A stretch of DNA of 64,000 nt, taken from Unio delphinus (taxonomy: Eukaryota > Mollusca > Bivalvia > Unionida > Unionidae). Shown here piece after piece: positions 33,882 to 46,789 of this stretch. The notes beneath the pieces were generated by a model, which was not told the DNA's origin, did not search any database, and saw only the letters and a list, made by a program, of their open reading frames with translations. Each line of letters opens with the position of its first letter. Position 1 is the stretch's first letter. The translations under genes were made by a program, and so were the position numbers. The stretch spans positions 1,480,501 to 1,544,500 of the forward strand of contig JAQISU010000182.1 of NCBI GenBank assembly GCA_029339505.1. Direction: 5' to 3'.

Positions 33882-34455
33882 TAGTATTATTGAAATGTTG
33901 CATGGTATTTACGGTTTCTGCTATTATTGAAATGTTGCATGATATTTAAGGTCATTGATGTTATTGCAATATTGCATGGTATTTAATGCTTCTGCTATTA
34001 TCGAAATGTTACATGTTATGCACTGCCTCTGATATTATCGAAATGTTACATGTTATGCACTGCCTCTGCTATTATTATTAATGCATGGTATTCAAGGTTT
34101 CTGCTATTGCTGAAATGTTACATTCTATTTACGATTTCTGTTATTATTGAAATGTTATTTAAGGTTACTGCTGTTGATGAAATATTGCATGATATCTAAG
34201 CTTTCCGCTATTATCAAAATATTGCATGGCATTTACGGTTTCTGCTATTATTAAAATGTTACATGGTATTTAAGGTTTCTGCTATTATTGAAATGTTGCA
34301 TGCCATTTAATGTTTCTGCTATTATTGAAATGTTGCATGCTATTTAATGTTTCTGTTATTATTGAAATTATGCAAGGTATTTGAGGTTTGTGCTTTTATT
34401 GAAATACTGGATGGTATTTAAGGTTTTTGCTATTGATGACACATTGCATGACATT
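33882..34455 (+). repeat. 37 bp minisatellite, about 15 imperfect copies
   Basis: Consensus-like unit gaaatgttgcatggtattta followed by aggtttctgctattatt, with substitutions and indels in most copies. Confidence 0.85.
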
Positions 34456-35286
34456 ATTTTCAAAACACAAAGTATGTTTAATTATAAAAAAATATTATGT
34501 TGACTCACAACAAAGATCTGGAAACAAGTTTAAATTGTTTTTTGGTGTGTGACTACATTCCTGAATTATGCTTCAATATATTCAGTTATTTTATAATTTT
34601 GGCAAGTAGGTATCATTTTAAAGCCATCGTTTGTTCTGACAAAGTTCAACATTGGCCATTATGAAATAAATCCTTACCGAACAGCAGTTACCATCAATAT
34701 CAAATCCATTTGAAAACAAAACTTTGCAGTACAAATTTGATACTTCATACCGAATCCAGTTTTTTCAAATAAAAACATACACTTGTTTTGGCAATGTATG
34801 CTATCTCCAATTTTAAAATAACAACGTATAGTACCGAGTTGGCAAGATATACTAAATCCAGCTGTTTTAAAGGTATTATTACTTCAAATCAAACTGTAGA
34901 CCTGTGCGATACAATACAGAGATGGCAATATATTCAAGATCCAATTTATAGATAAAGGCACTTTGTCTAGAAATTATGTGAAGGGCAATATATGCATATC
35001 CGTCTATGTTGATGGCTTATTAACTTTTAATATTGAATTAAAACATGTATTTGAATACCGATATATGTAGCATGTACACCTTTTATTTAGGAATGGTTTT
35101 CATATTAACATACCTACAGATATACATGCATTTTTATATGTGGGAAATAATGTAACAAAATTTGCAAATAATACCTTTTCAGCCTCAAGCATTAACAAGA
35201 TGATTAACTGAAAGCTGTAAATTCAAAATCAGAACTAGGACATTTTTTATTTATTGATTGATTAATTGATTGTATTAATTAAATAA
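34456..35286. other. No gene seen
   Basis: AT-rich spacer between the 37 bp minisatellite and the ATTC array. Confidence 0.6.
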
Positions 35287-35425
35287 TTCATTCATTCATG
35301 CATTCATTCATTCATTCAGTCAGTCGTTCACTCAGTCACTCATTCATTTATTCAATCATTTATGCAAAAATTTATTCATTCATTCATTCATTCATTCATT
35401 CATTCATTCATTCATTCATTCATTC
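35287..35425. repeat. (ATTC)n microsatellite
   Basis: Interrupted at first, then long and perfect from about 35371. Its translation gives the HSFIHSFIHS-type frame at 35298-35510. Confidence 0.95.
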
Positions 35426-35545
35426 TGTCAGTCTGCCAGTTTTAAGTATCAGTAAATTCTCAGAAAAATCTCGAAATCCATACCAATTATCTCAAAGTGA
35501 ATACTTCTAGTTTTACCATCAATATACGTGTTACCAAAGATAATG

Positions 35546-36076
35546 AACCGCTGTGGTGGCCTAGTGGCGGAGCTTGAAGTCGTCGTTTCGATTCCCGGCC
35601 GAGTCATACAAAAATGGTACTAACAGCTGCCTCGCTATTCACTAAGCATCAAGAGGTTTAGTGTTAGGACTGGTCGGCCCGGTGTCAGGATAATGCGACT
35701 GGGTGGGACATTATGATACATGCTAGACATCACTATAAACTGCTACAGTGCAGACATCGTAGCAATATAACTGAAAAGTTGTTTAAAGCAGTTTTATTAA
35801 TTCAAAAACACTTACCACACCTTGCAAATGTTTCAAAGACATAAAAATGGTACTAACAGCTGCCTCGCTAGGCACTAAGCATTAAGAGATTAGTGTTAGG
35901 ATTGGTCGGCCTAGTGTCAGGATATTATGACTGGGTGGACCATCATGCTTGATGTCTGCGGCATGGTGCCCCAGTGCTAGACATCACTATAAACTTTCTC
36001 ACTGCATACATTCTAGCGATATGACTGAAAAAATTGTTAAAAACCCTAGTCAAACAAACAAACAAAAAAAAACCCG
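35546..36076 (+). mobile_element. Dimeric SINE-A: head, body, second body, one flanking duplication
   Basis: The first unit (35546-35795) has head gaaccgctgtggtggcctag, B box GTTTCGATTCCC and body. A roughly 40 bp linker follows, then a second headless body (35834-36050) starting again at caaagacataaaaatggtac, and an AAAC-rich tail. aagataatg occurs at 35537-35545 and again at 36077-36085, immediately outside the pair. Both bodies therefore appear to have inserted together. Confidence 0.75.
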
Positions 36077-36298
36077 AAGATAATGGACATTACTGTAATT
36101 CACTGTGAAATGTACATATACAAGGGATATAACATCACGCTCGCTCTTCTTATTTAGCTGTGTTATATATCAGATGAAATACCGCTTGTGATAAAATAAA
36201 ATCACGTTTATATTAGATATGTTTGGTGCAAGACAAGTTAAGAAACACACGAAAGTTTATAAAGTGGTACGGGACTTTCTGTTTATAATATAGGCTTA

Positions 36299-36459
36299 CA
36301 GTGGCGTAACAATCTCACCACGGGCCCCACAGCAAACTGCTTATACCGGCCCACCACCCCACCACTTAGTGTCACTTTAATGTTATTGGTTTTGTATCAT
36401 GGTTGGGCCGGGTCCTCAACACAGTCGGGCCTCACAACACAGATGTAAATACGCAACTG
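36299..36459. mobile_element. Short MITE-like element, hAT-like ends
   Basis: Starts CAGTGGCGTAAC and ends TACGCAACTG, imperfect inverted termini. The interior is GC-rich against AT-rich flanks (gggccccacagc, ccggcccaccacc, gttgggccgggtcc). The CAGTGGCGTAAC...GGGCCC form is common in hAT-type non-autonomous elements. I do not see a clear 8 bp duplication. Confidence 0.45.
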
Positions 36460-36765
36460 GAGGATGAGGTGAAAAAGTATGTCCACTAATGTAAGAGAAT
36501 TACCGCTTTCATGATATGTTCAGTGATTTAAGTTTCGAAGCATATTTTGCATCATGCACACATATACGAGCGCATACACACGCGCTCACAGTTACACCCT
36601 CGTACGCAAGCTAATATACAAATGTAAATGATAACGTTAATTAATTAATTAATGAATGAACATGAAAATCTTCACAAAAATCCCAATGAAATTTGGTAAT
36701 CTTTAATCGAAATACAGACATTTTCAATCACACGTGTACCATGCTTTATTCAGTTTTAACGGTAT

Positions 36766-37030
36766 TAAATATAACAGCATACATACACATATACATACAT
36801 GTAAACACATATGAAAATTTACATACATGCACACACATGAACACGCATACACACACAACTACGGACGCACATACACATACAATAATATGTACACACATGA
36901 ACATGCAGCGATGCATGCACGCACACCTACCCACACATGCACAAACAATTAGACACGCACACAAATACACCTACATGCACACATACATACGGGCACAGAC
37001 ATTCACGCACGCACATATACATAATTCAAT
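36766..37030. repeat. Interrupted CA/CATA-rich low-complexity tract
   Basis: acacacatgaacacgcatac-type sequence; both strands stay open over about 70-120 codons only because of composition. Confidence 0.8.
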
Positions 37031-37502
37031 TCTAACTGTGCTGAAGATAAATCCCCATACCTGATTTGCGCAAGATACGGTCAAACCAATTTTTGCAATA
37101 TAAGCGACTTTTAATGGGAACATATGTTGCTCCGTAATGTTATAGCTTAGTGCATTCAAAAGGCGTTAAAGAAATGGGTCAATACAAAAAGATAGTTAAA
37201 GAGATCGTCAGATTATTGTTATTGATTTAAACGAGAATTATCAGTCATACACATTTCTATTTCTGGGACCATATTTAACCGCGCGATATTAACAATGAAA
37301 TAGACTAGGCCGTTAGTAAGTTAAAAGTGGACGATACGTATTCGTATGCACGACATTGCTCAACTCAATGAAAAATTTAAAAAAGTAAAGAAAAACAGAT
37401 TGTAATTGTGTTCCATGAAATTTGAGGAGAAATATTGCGCAATTTTCTACTGACATATATCTGTTCTCCAATATATGTAAAAAATAATGTATATAGCTTT
37501 TC

Positions 37503-37504
<2 letters not shown>

Positions 37505-37570
<66 letters not shown>

Positions 37571-37658
37571 AAGTATAACAGTATTTTCCCTTATGACATT
37601 ATTATCAAGAACGTTTTTTCTAAACAAAGTTCACCAATATATATATATATATATATAT

Positions 37659-37730
<72 letters not shown>
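37505..37730. repeat. Two (TA)n arrays separated by 70 bp
   Basis: 37505-37570 and 37639-37730; the second contains one GATA interruption at 37660. Confidence 0.95.
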
Positions 37731-37733
<3 letters not shown>

Positions 37734-37837
37734 TGTATCTATGTATGAGTCTATCTTTCTGTGTACTTTATGTGTGTCAATCTGTCTCTGTGCGTCTTTC
37801 CTTCTCTTTCTCTGTCTATCTATCTTTCTATCCAACT

Positions 37838-37846
<9 letters not shown>

Positions 37847-37913
<67 letters not shown>
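37847..37913. repeat. (TA)n(GT)n compound microsatellite
   Basis: TA to 37874, then about 19 GT units. Confidence 0.95.
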
Positions 37914-37917
<4 letters not shown>

Positions 37918-38074
37918 CCGATTATGTGATTTTTTACAAATGAAATTAATTCTAGTTGATATTTGCTCCTGAGCTAAACCTATACATATAAAGACTTTCG
38001 CTTAACAAATGGAATCGATGTTAAAATCTTTTGGATCTTGAAAGAAACAGAGAGACAAAGAAAGAGAGCCATAA

Positions 38075-38078
<4 letters not shown>

Positions 38079-38136
<58 letters not shown>
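38079..38136. repeat. (GA)n microsatellite
   Basis: About 29 GA units after an interrupted GA-rich lead. Confidence 0.95.
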
Positions 38137-38139
<3 letters not shown>

Positions 38140-38629
38140 TTCTGGTGGTTTTTTTCTGCATCTCTTCTTAGTATTAAATACCTTAAACATCCAGTGTAAT
38201 AAAACTAAAAACACGGAAAGTAAAATATATTGCTATGTATTAATCATACTATGATCCACATTTATTGTACAACAAAAAAAGTAATTATGTAATATACATT
38301 TATTCTAAATAATAAGACAATTAAATAGTGGTTGATAAACTTATAAAAATCGAAAATTTCTGTTAATGTTATTTTCGTCTAATGCATAGCACGTGGAGGC
38401 CAGATGACTAGAGGCTTAAAGAAGATATTTGATTGGATGTTGATAAAACTTTGGACAATGCACAGTACATTTCAGGCTCAATGCAAATGAAAATCTGCTC
38501 ACTGTGTACCGCTCATCATACCAGCAATCTTAGTATTCGCTTAACGGTAGACGCTTACTCTAAGTGTATACGACATTTGCTTTTGCAGCCATCACTCGTA
38601 AACAGCACTAAGAGCTGCTTTACCTGTGA

Positions 38630-38832
38630 GACGGTATAAAGTTACTACTGATGCAAGGACTATGTGAGTACTTGTTATATTCAAGAGTATAAATCAACTC
38701 TGGCTGCAAGAACTCTGTGGGTACTTTTCATAGTCAAGATTATAAATGAACTCTGGCTGCAAGGACTCTGTGGGTACTTTTCATAGTCAAGGGTCTAATT
38801 CTACTCGTGATGCAAGAACTATGTGAGTATTC
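38630..38832 (+). repeat. 53 bp tandem repeat, about 3.5 copies
   Basis: Unit ctctggctgcaagaactctg, tgggtacttttcatagtcaa, gattataaatgaa. The outer copies are more diverged. Confidence 0.8.
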
Positions 38833-39524
38833 AAAATTATACAATTTGCATAATTTTTTAAAGTCTATTCTTGTATTTTGTTTTCACCTCTCATCAGCTT
38901 TTTCGTTCTTTTGCATGTTTCTTTTAAAGGATGAGAATGGAAAGAAAATTCTAGTTTAGCGTATATACTTGATAGTTGACATAGAAACATTTAACACCAA
39001 AATACTTTCCAAGGCAATGCAATATCAGAATTGGGTCAAATTAAAATATAAATTAGCTGAATCCTTCATGTTAAACAGCAAATGAAGAGACACATAGCCT
39101 GTAATGCCACTGTGCAATATAGAAACCCCTAATACTCGTGTCTGCTATATATACTTCCATAAATTGCAATGTGGCAATCCATATTAACGCACATCTAAGG
39201 TAATGCAATTTAATTCAACACAAATTCTAAGAGAGAGGCATTCAAAATGAAAGCACGTCAGGTGTATGGAAGTTGCAGGTACTGTCTCAGATAAATGATT
39301 AGGATTATAATGTTCTATTTTAACATGTATATTTTACTAGAAAAAAACAAATTAAAATAAGTGAAAGCATTGCATCAATGTCATTCTATTACAAATGTAC
39401 ATTCGTCATTTTTAAGACCACAATTATCAGCAACGAAAATATATTGTGTGACAAAATGAATTTGGAATTCTGTACCAAGTGTGCCTGATATAGCTATCTT
39501 AATTAACCCTACCATCCTTCAGCA

Positions 39525-39555
<31 letters not shown>

Positions 39556-39562
39556 ATGTATG

Positions 39563-39593
<31 letters not shown>

Positions 39594-39800
39594 GTATGTA
39601 TGTATGTATGTATGTATTTATGTATGTATGTATGTATGTATGAATGTATGTATGTATGTATGTATGTATGTATGTATGTATGTATGTATGTATGTATGTA
39701 TGTATGCATGCATGCATGGATTGCATGCATGCATGCATACATGGATGGATGGATGGATGGACGGACGGACGGAAGGACGGATGGATGAACGGAAGGAAGC
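39525..39800. repeat. Compound tetranucleotide array (TGTC)(TATG)(CATG)(GATG)(GGAC)
   Basis: Five related 4 bp motifs follow one another, each differing by one base from its neighbour, which suggests stepwise motif conversion. Frames here of the YVCM and HTYI type are artefacts. It lies directly upstream of the LINE remnant. Confidence 0.95.
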
Positions 39801-39894
39801 CGTCAAACAACTGTGTCGGAACTAGCAATCGGGGTTCCTGCAGAACATATCGTGAACGGTCCAAATAGCTATTCTTTTCATCATAGTCGAGCAA

Positions 39895-40880
39895 TCCTTG
39901 GAGTGGAATTCTTCTCTCTGCATCAACTTTGTCGATAACGAGAAGGCATTCAACAGCGTTGACCGTGAGGCACACTCGAAACTTCTTTACCACTACGGCA
40001 TCCAAACCAAGCTGGTGAATCTGATCAGAACGCTTATAATGGAATGACTTGCAGAGTCATTAATGCAGGCGAGCACACGGACATCTTCCTAGTGCGGACT
40101 AACATAAGGTAAGGCTTCTTGGTGTCGCCGTTTTCTTCCTTTTCGCCATCGACTGGATTATGAAGACGTCCACCAATGGGCAAAGGAATGGAATCCAGTG
40201 AACATTGTGGCGTTAACTTGAGGACCTGGCCTTTGCAGATAACCTAGCGCTCTTGTCTCACAATCAGCGGAACATGCATGACAAGATAGACATTCTGAGA
40301 ACCACATTAGCACAAGTCGGTATCAGTATCCACAAAGACAAGACCAGGATCATCCAGGTCAATAATGTCAGTAACAACCAAGTCACGCTGCATGGAAGAG
40401 GTGGAGTCCTTCACGTACCTGGACAAAATTATAAACAAGCAGGGTGGCACAGAAGCATACGCCAAGGCAACGATTGGAAAGGCGAGAGCAACTTTCATAC
40501 ATCTCAAGAACATCTGAAGCTCCGAAGACATTCCTTGACTACCAAGACCGTAAAGAGAGTTCAGACCTTTATCAACAGCTGCCTAAGTTGATTTCTCCAG
40601 ATCTGCTGGCCAGACAACATCAGTAACGCCAACTTGTGGCAGAGAATTTCCGAGTGTCCGGTAGCAGCCGAGATCAAAAAGTGAAGGTGGGGATGGATAG
40701 GACACACACTACTTAAGCCGTCAATCAACATTAACAGACATGCATTGTGGTGGAGCCCCAAAGAAGAGAGGAGAAGGGGTCGACCAACAAACACGATGCG
40801 ACTTGACCTAGTGGCAGACACTGTATTTAGGTGTACCAGACCTGGCGTCACCTCGATGGAATGACACTGGACAGAGGACT
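39895..40880 (+). pseudogene. Decayed LINE (non-LTR) reverse transcriptase, C-terminal part
   Basis: Reading through frameshifts and stops gives INFVDNEKAFNSVDREAHSK, GMTCRVINAGEHTDIFLVRT, FFLFAIDWIMK, LEDLAFADNLALLSHNQRNM, VGISIHKDKTRIIQVNNVSN, then RWGWIGHTLLKPSININRHA and RRRGRPTNTMRLDL. This is the palm-to-C-terminus order of a reverse transcriptase common in invertebrate LINEs. The active-site box expected as FADD is FADN here. At least three frameshifts and several stops are present. It ends near a (TTTG)n stretch at 40897. Endonuclease and N-terminal RT are missing (5' truncation). The clade is uncertain. Confidence 0.75.
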
Positions 40881-40899
40881 CTAGCGATCTGTTATGGGC

Positions 40900-41308
40900 C
40901 GGTTGTTTGTTTGTTTGTTTGTTTTGTAAACAAAGCAACCTCGCAATAAACGGCTTGATCAATACAACCAATCTACCCAATATGTTGATCAATATTTATT
41001 TTTTCTGAAATTGCATTTAACCTCTAGCCAGTCCTTTGCAGGGTACGTCGCGAACAAATAATTCATTACATCTGATGTGCTTATACCATGTGCATGACGC
41101 GTGTTGCCGCAAAGGTTTCGACATTTTTTCAATTTTGTCTCTTAAATACTTTTAAATTAAGTTCGTCAGTTTCATCATTTTCCTTAGAAAATACGTGTAA
41201 TTTAAAAAACGGACGGAATATTTTGTAACAACGGGAAACAATTTTCCAAGAAAAACAGTATTAGTTTGACAGAAAGGAGGCATTGTTTACAATGGTTATG
41301 ATAAGTTA
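40900..41308. other. No gene seen
   Basis: Starts with a (TTTG)n stretch that may be the LINE tail or flank. Confidence 0.55.
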
Positions 41309-41321
41309 TCAGTTGAGGGCA

Positions 41322-41643
41322 TTTTGTTTGTTTGTTTAGAATTGTTAACGTAGCTTTAACAATTTTTCAGTCATATCGCTACGACGTCTTCAGTGAGGCA
41401 GTTGATAGTGATGTCTAGCACTGAGACATCATGCCGCAGACATGTAGCATGATGTCTCACCCAGTCACATTATCCTGACACCAGGCAGACCAGTCTTAAC
41501 ACTAACCTCTTAATGCTGATCATCAAGCGAGGCAGCTATTAGTACCATTTTTGTAAGTCTTTGGTATGACTCAGCCGGGGATCGAACCGACGACCTACCT
41601 TCCGGGGCGGACGCTCTAACCACTAGGCCACCGGAGCGGTTCC
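41322..41643 (-). mobile_element. SINE-A copy with 13 bp target-site duplication, minus strand
   Basis: Bracketed by tcagttgagggca at 41309-41321 and 41644-41656. In complement it has the head accgctccggtggcctagtg, a B box (ggttcgatcccc) and the full body, with a (CAAA)n tail. Among the least decayed copies here. Confidence 0.9.
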
Positions 41644-41984
41644 TCAGTTGAGGGCAAAATTGGAGTAGAAAATTAGAAGTCTAGATTATAATCCAACCTC
41701 ATTTCAAAGGATCAATTTGCTGTTAAAAAGCAATGCAACCAACATCAAGTGGTTGTAATTGATGAGTCAACGGAACCTAGATAAATACGTCTATACATAT
41801 ACCCTTTAGCAGAGCTCGTTCTCGAAATTAAATCCCTTTTTTATCCTTGAAATTATATCACCTTTTCATCTATATCTTTCTGGTTCAGAGAGACAAATTT
41901 AATGTAATTTTTGCAACGAATTAAAAAGTAATTTAAGCACTGAATGTACACATACTACACTTTAGCATACACACACGTATATAT

Positions 41985-41986
41985 AT

Positions 41987-42053
<67 letters not shown>

Positions 42054-42156
42054 CATACATACATACATACATACATACATACATACATACATACATACAT
42101 ACATACATACATACATACAGATAGGTAGATAGATAGATAGGTAGGTAGATAGGTAG

Positions 42157-42248
<92 letters not shown>

Positions 42249-42260
42249 ATAGATCGATAT

Positions 42261-42333
<73 letters not shown>

Positions 42334-42360
42334 TAGATAGATAGATAGATAGATAGATAT
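41985..42360. repeat. Compound (ATAG)(ATAC)(ATAG)(ACAG)(ATAG) array
   Basis: 375 bp of tetranucleotides. The minus-strand SIYLSIYLSI frames here are artefacts. Confidence 0.96.
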
Positions 42361-43000
42361 CATCATTTCTCCGAAAACAAATAAAAAACACCAAAACAAA
42401 TCTTGCGTAATTGCAATGCTTACTACAATGTAAACACTTTGAATATGATCTAAGCAAAACGAAGTACTTTATTTTTTTTTTACTTGCTGAAGCTCCAAGA
42501 TGCCTCTTACCATATCACGGACACCTTTTCGCTACGCTCTTTTTTAACTTGATACATTTGTTTTAATATATATATACATCAACCGACTGTTTCAATCCTT
42601 ACGATCCTGAGTAACGTTCGTTATTGTGTAGGAATTTATTTAATTGTCTTATTAATGACGTTGTTTTTTCTTTCTTTGATTGCATTTTCACTAAAACAAT
42701 GAAATCTTATTGCAGGAGCCTTGTAAAGTTTGGTCCTCTCTTGAAAAGATGTTATAGCTGCGGCCTAATTAGTCTGAAAAAAACTTGTTTGCCCCATTGC
42801 TTACCCGAAGTCACAGTTTCTCTAATTTGATCATAATAGTTTCATCACTCGTTTACCTCACCTTTTAATTTATTTCCACATCCATTTGAACTGAGAGTCA
42901 AGTCGTTCGATCAATAATGTTTATCTTATCGTATATAAATATAAACTTAAAACATTATCAGTTTGTATCAGTATTATAATTATTATAACTATTGCTATTA

Positions 43001-43049
<49 letters not shown>

Positions 43050-43081
43050 GATTAAGATTATCATTATCATTATTATTATTA

Positions 43082-43113
<32 letters not shown>

Positions 43114-44873
43114 GTTATTATTATTATTATTATTATTATTTGTATTATTATCATTACAATTATCATATCATTATCATTATCACTTTTATTCTTACCAAAT
43201 TGAATTATAATTAATGCATAATTTATATTATAAGATAGTACTGTTCAGATGTTTTCCACAGCAAAGTGGTGCTTTAACATTATATGTTCAGATCCAAACC
43301 ATTGTCCTTGCAATATACCTCAAGCCACGCCCACAAGGCCAATCGAAACGAGATGACCACAGTAGATAAAAAACGAAAATATTTGTTTCTCAATGTTCTT
43401 CAAGAACAATACTGCTAAGAATATAATGAATCATGGATATTTTTTTTTGTAAGTAGTCTTTCTACGAAGACAAGGTGATTGCTTCGCAAAACAATAAAAA
43501 GTCGACCCTACAAGGTACTACTTTCTAATTATTTGTTGTTTTTTTTTTGAGATAACAACGCCACATTTATGTTTTAAACATATGTTTTAGCTTATCAGAT
43601 GTACAAAATATCGAACGTTCTTAGTAGAAATGACAACGGTCCTATCTAAATCAGTGTTTTTGTTGCTACACTGAGATTATATCGTGCAAGTTTCAAATTC
43701 TCTGCAACATCTCGTGTGACGGTATCCGTCGTATTTTTTTTCAAAAAATAAATTCGAATGCACAATGACGTTGCAAACGTTTAAACGAATATTCAATTGA
43801 CTTATATCTATATTTATTTTGTCATAAAAGCGGAGTTAAAAAAGTTTGAAAACATATTGCCTGATGGGAAACGTCGAACTATTACAAGGTACCTTTGTTT
43901 AAGGAACAATATATTTCTATCACATATCAAAATAGCCTCAATTTGAATAGCGTTGGTCATGTAATCCACGGATACAGGTTTGATACCAGCCTGGGAGAAT
44001 ATGTCTTTGGGAAAAGCAAATAGATGTCTTTCGTCGTTGTGACAATGGTGTTGAAGGAAAACATAATTAGATCAAATCTAACATTCTTCTACTCAGGCCT
44101 GATAATAATGCATCCATTTCCCTTTAAATATGTTTTATAAGCATGCTAATTAAACTTGGCTCGTGACCTTAGTTGACAGCTTTGAAATATTAACAGAGTT
44201 ATCCAGTTTAATTCCCAAGGACCACTCGTCCGCAACGACATTACGAGTTATGTTGAATCCCACCCATACACGTATGAAGATACCGAATATTTTCTGACTG
44301 ATCAGATACGATTTAAAAACATGACAATTGTATTAATTAGTCTTTTATTAAGCATGTCAGTACTAAACGATTTGTATATACTGCCATAAAGTGGACCAGA
44401 ATGTGTCTCATAAGATCGAATTAGTACCGTATTGTAACATGATGAGGCCGGGTTACGATTGGATTTAGTAACGACGCTGAAAGCAATTTCGTGTTTATTA
44501 ATAACATAATTGATCCTTGAATGATTCTGGCACCATGATCGTGCAATAACTTTCAAAAGTGGATTTAGCATAATGACGCGCAATGAGGTAAACAACTGAG
44601 AAATTGGAATTATGTGGTTCCAAACTGGAACTAATCAGTAAGGATGAAGTATGAAAGGTATTTAATTGATGTCATTTGTATTACTTGCTGTTTCTTTGTT
44701 TGTTTTTTAACGGCGCACCAACACTTTTAATATATTTAGCGCCATACAATAGGTTGTATGTATACATCTTTTAAAATACTAAAAGGTTTAATATCGACTA
44801 GCGATATAAAAAAAAATAGTTCAAAGTAAAATGGTAATATGTTAGTAACAGTAAAATATGAAGCTTCCCAATC
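42361..44873. other. No gene seen apart from the ATT array
   Basis: At 43950-43995 (cgttggtcatgtaatcc, ggtttgataccagcc) there is weak tRNA/SINE-head resemblance, too degraded to call. Frame 44302-44595 has no motif. Confidence 0.5.
42985..43190. repeat. (ATT)n microsatellite, interrupted
   Basis: Poly-ATT with ATC and AAG interruptions; translations are poly-Ile or poly-Leu. Confidence 0.95.
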
Positions 44874-44953
44874 AACGGGACATGTCAGTGGTGTATGTTA
44901 ACGGGACATGTCAATGGTGTATGTTAACGGGACATGTCAATGCTGTATGTTAA
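44874..44953 (+). repeat. 26 bp tandem repeat, three copies
   Basis: aacgggacatgtcaatggtg plus tatgtt, repeated three times with two substitutions. Confidence 0.9.
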
Positions 44954-45599
44954 CAAGTACAAATGAAATGATGCTGAACAAAAATGGCAGTATTTACATT
45001 AGGTGAAAATGCTCAAGGTGATGGCATACAATTCATAGTTTAAAAAAATGATTTCCTTCCTTCCGGAAATCTAAAATACAAGTGATATATATAGTACCGA
45101 AAAGTTCCTTTATGTCATGCAGATTATAATACTTATCACGCGCAGGTTGCAGGTCGAAACCCTCTGTCATGAAGTGCTTAACTGTGAATGTTTTTTTGCA
45201 ACTAACGTACTCTGGTGGATCTTCACCTTTTAGTATGTGGGAGTGGGTTATGTACGTATGACCAATTCGGATTCGTGCAATGAATACCTCCTCCCTACGG
45301 ATGGTTTTGTAGGTAGGAGTTTATTCTCCTAGGGTTGGTTTGATGGGGTGAAGTTTGCTTTTAACTGCTTTATTCCACGATGCCTGCCACGTATGTCGTA
45401 GGTACGCTTTGATACGAGGTTTAAAATCAGAAAACGGTAGTATTACTTCCTGAAATATGAAATACACTGTATAGTCATTCGGACAAATTCTAAATAAAAG
45501 ACTTTGCAATAATAATTATAAAAAAAAACATAAACGATAAGCCCTAAAAAACTGATTTCTTGGTCAGAGTTTTAGATGAATGAATGGATGGATTCAGAT

Positions 45600-45925
45600 G
45601 TGCACGTGGATTCATATTCGTGTTTATGCAATTAGTGACACGTTAAATTAGAATTGTGTTGATAAACTTCCTCACACATGAAATAGCTTCGTGTGTGTAC
45701 ACTTTATGACACGTTGTATTAGATATTTGCATATGCAATTCATGACAAGTTAAATTGTTAAATTAGTTTCGTGTTTGTGCAATTCGTGACATGTTAAATT
45801 AGTTTCGTGTTTGTGCAATTTGTGACATTAAACTAATTTCGTGTGTGCTCATTTAATAACATGTTAAGTTAGATTTGCGGTTATGCAATTCGAGATTCGT
45901 TAAATTAGATTCTTGTTTATGCAAA
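45600..45925 (+). repeat. Diverged minisatellite, about 40-50 bp unit
   Basis: Recurrent ttagtttcgtgtttgtgcaa and ttcgtgacatgttaaa with variable spacing. Confidence 0.65.
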
Positions 45926-46019
45926 TGTCTCGATTTCTCAGTTGCAATCAATATCAGATTGAATGAATTGTTCCCGCTCTTCCCAATGTAAATTGTTTAT
46001 TCTCAATAAGGAAGAAAAA

Positions 46020-46450
46020 CCATTGCCGAGTATGGTTTCTATAAGACGTGTTGCAATGTATTGCTTTTATAAGACGCACTGCAGTGTGCGGTTTATAAAA
46101 GAAGTATTGTCGTGTTTGATCTTTTTAAAACGTATTACCGTGTATGATTTTTATAAGACGTGTTACAGTGTATGGTGTTATAAGGCGCTTTACAGGGTGT
46201 GGCTTAGTATAGACGAATTGACGTGTTTGGTTTTTTTATGACACGCGTTGCCGTGTATGTTTTATTTTAGATATATTCACGTGTATGGTCTTTATAAGAC
46301 CTAATACAGTGTATAACGTTTATGAGACGCAAACTATTGCATGGTTTTATAAGACGTATCTTAGTGTATGATTTTCAAAAGATTTATTATATAGAATAGT
46401 TTTTATAGCACATATTGTCTTTTATTGTTTGTATGAGACGTATATTCGCA
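46020..46450 (+). repeat. Diverged minisatellite, about 30 bp unit
   Basis: Units of the type gtgtatggtttttataagac plus gtattgca recur over 430 bp. The open frame at 45963-46241 is a translation of this repeat. Confidence 0.7.
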
Positions 46451-46789
46451 TATTTAATATCTCCACATTAACATTTGGATATAAGATTACAATGTACTGG
46501 ATTCCATGACATGTTTCATTGTAAGACACTTGGTTAAAGAGATAGAAAATGTTTTTTATTTTATACATTAAAGACTGTTGGATCTCGAATACTTCAAGCA
46601 ATTATATATGGAACTTAAATAAACTCATTTGTTTCCGCTTGGCTTAAATGTAGTCATCCTAACTGAATAAATTTGAAGAAAGGAAATTTGTTTAAAAATG
46701 TTTATGGCTTGTACTTAATTAATTTTCTTTTTTTTTAAAATCAACTTTATTATACTGTTATATTCCATACTGAGGGACATTGAGGTACA

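Noticed and set aside
39499..40005. 168-codon minus-strand frame rich in HTYI
   Set aside because: Translation of the tetranucleotide array running into antisense of the LINE remnant.
41933..42457. 174- and 145-codon minus-strand frames rich in SIYL
   Set aside because: Translation of the ATAG/ATAC array.
43950..43995. tRNA-like head at ggtttgataccagcc
   Set aside because: Only a weak B-box resemblance; no A box at proper spacing and no SINE body.
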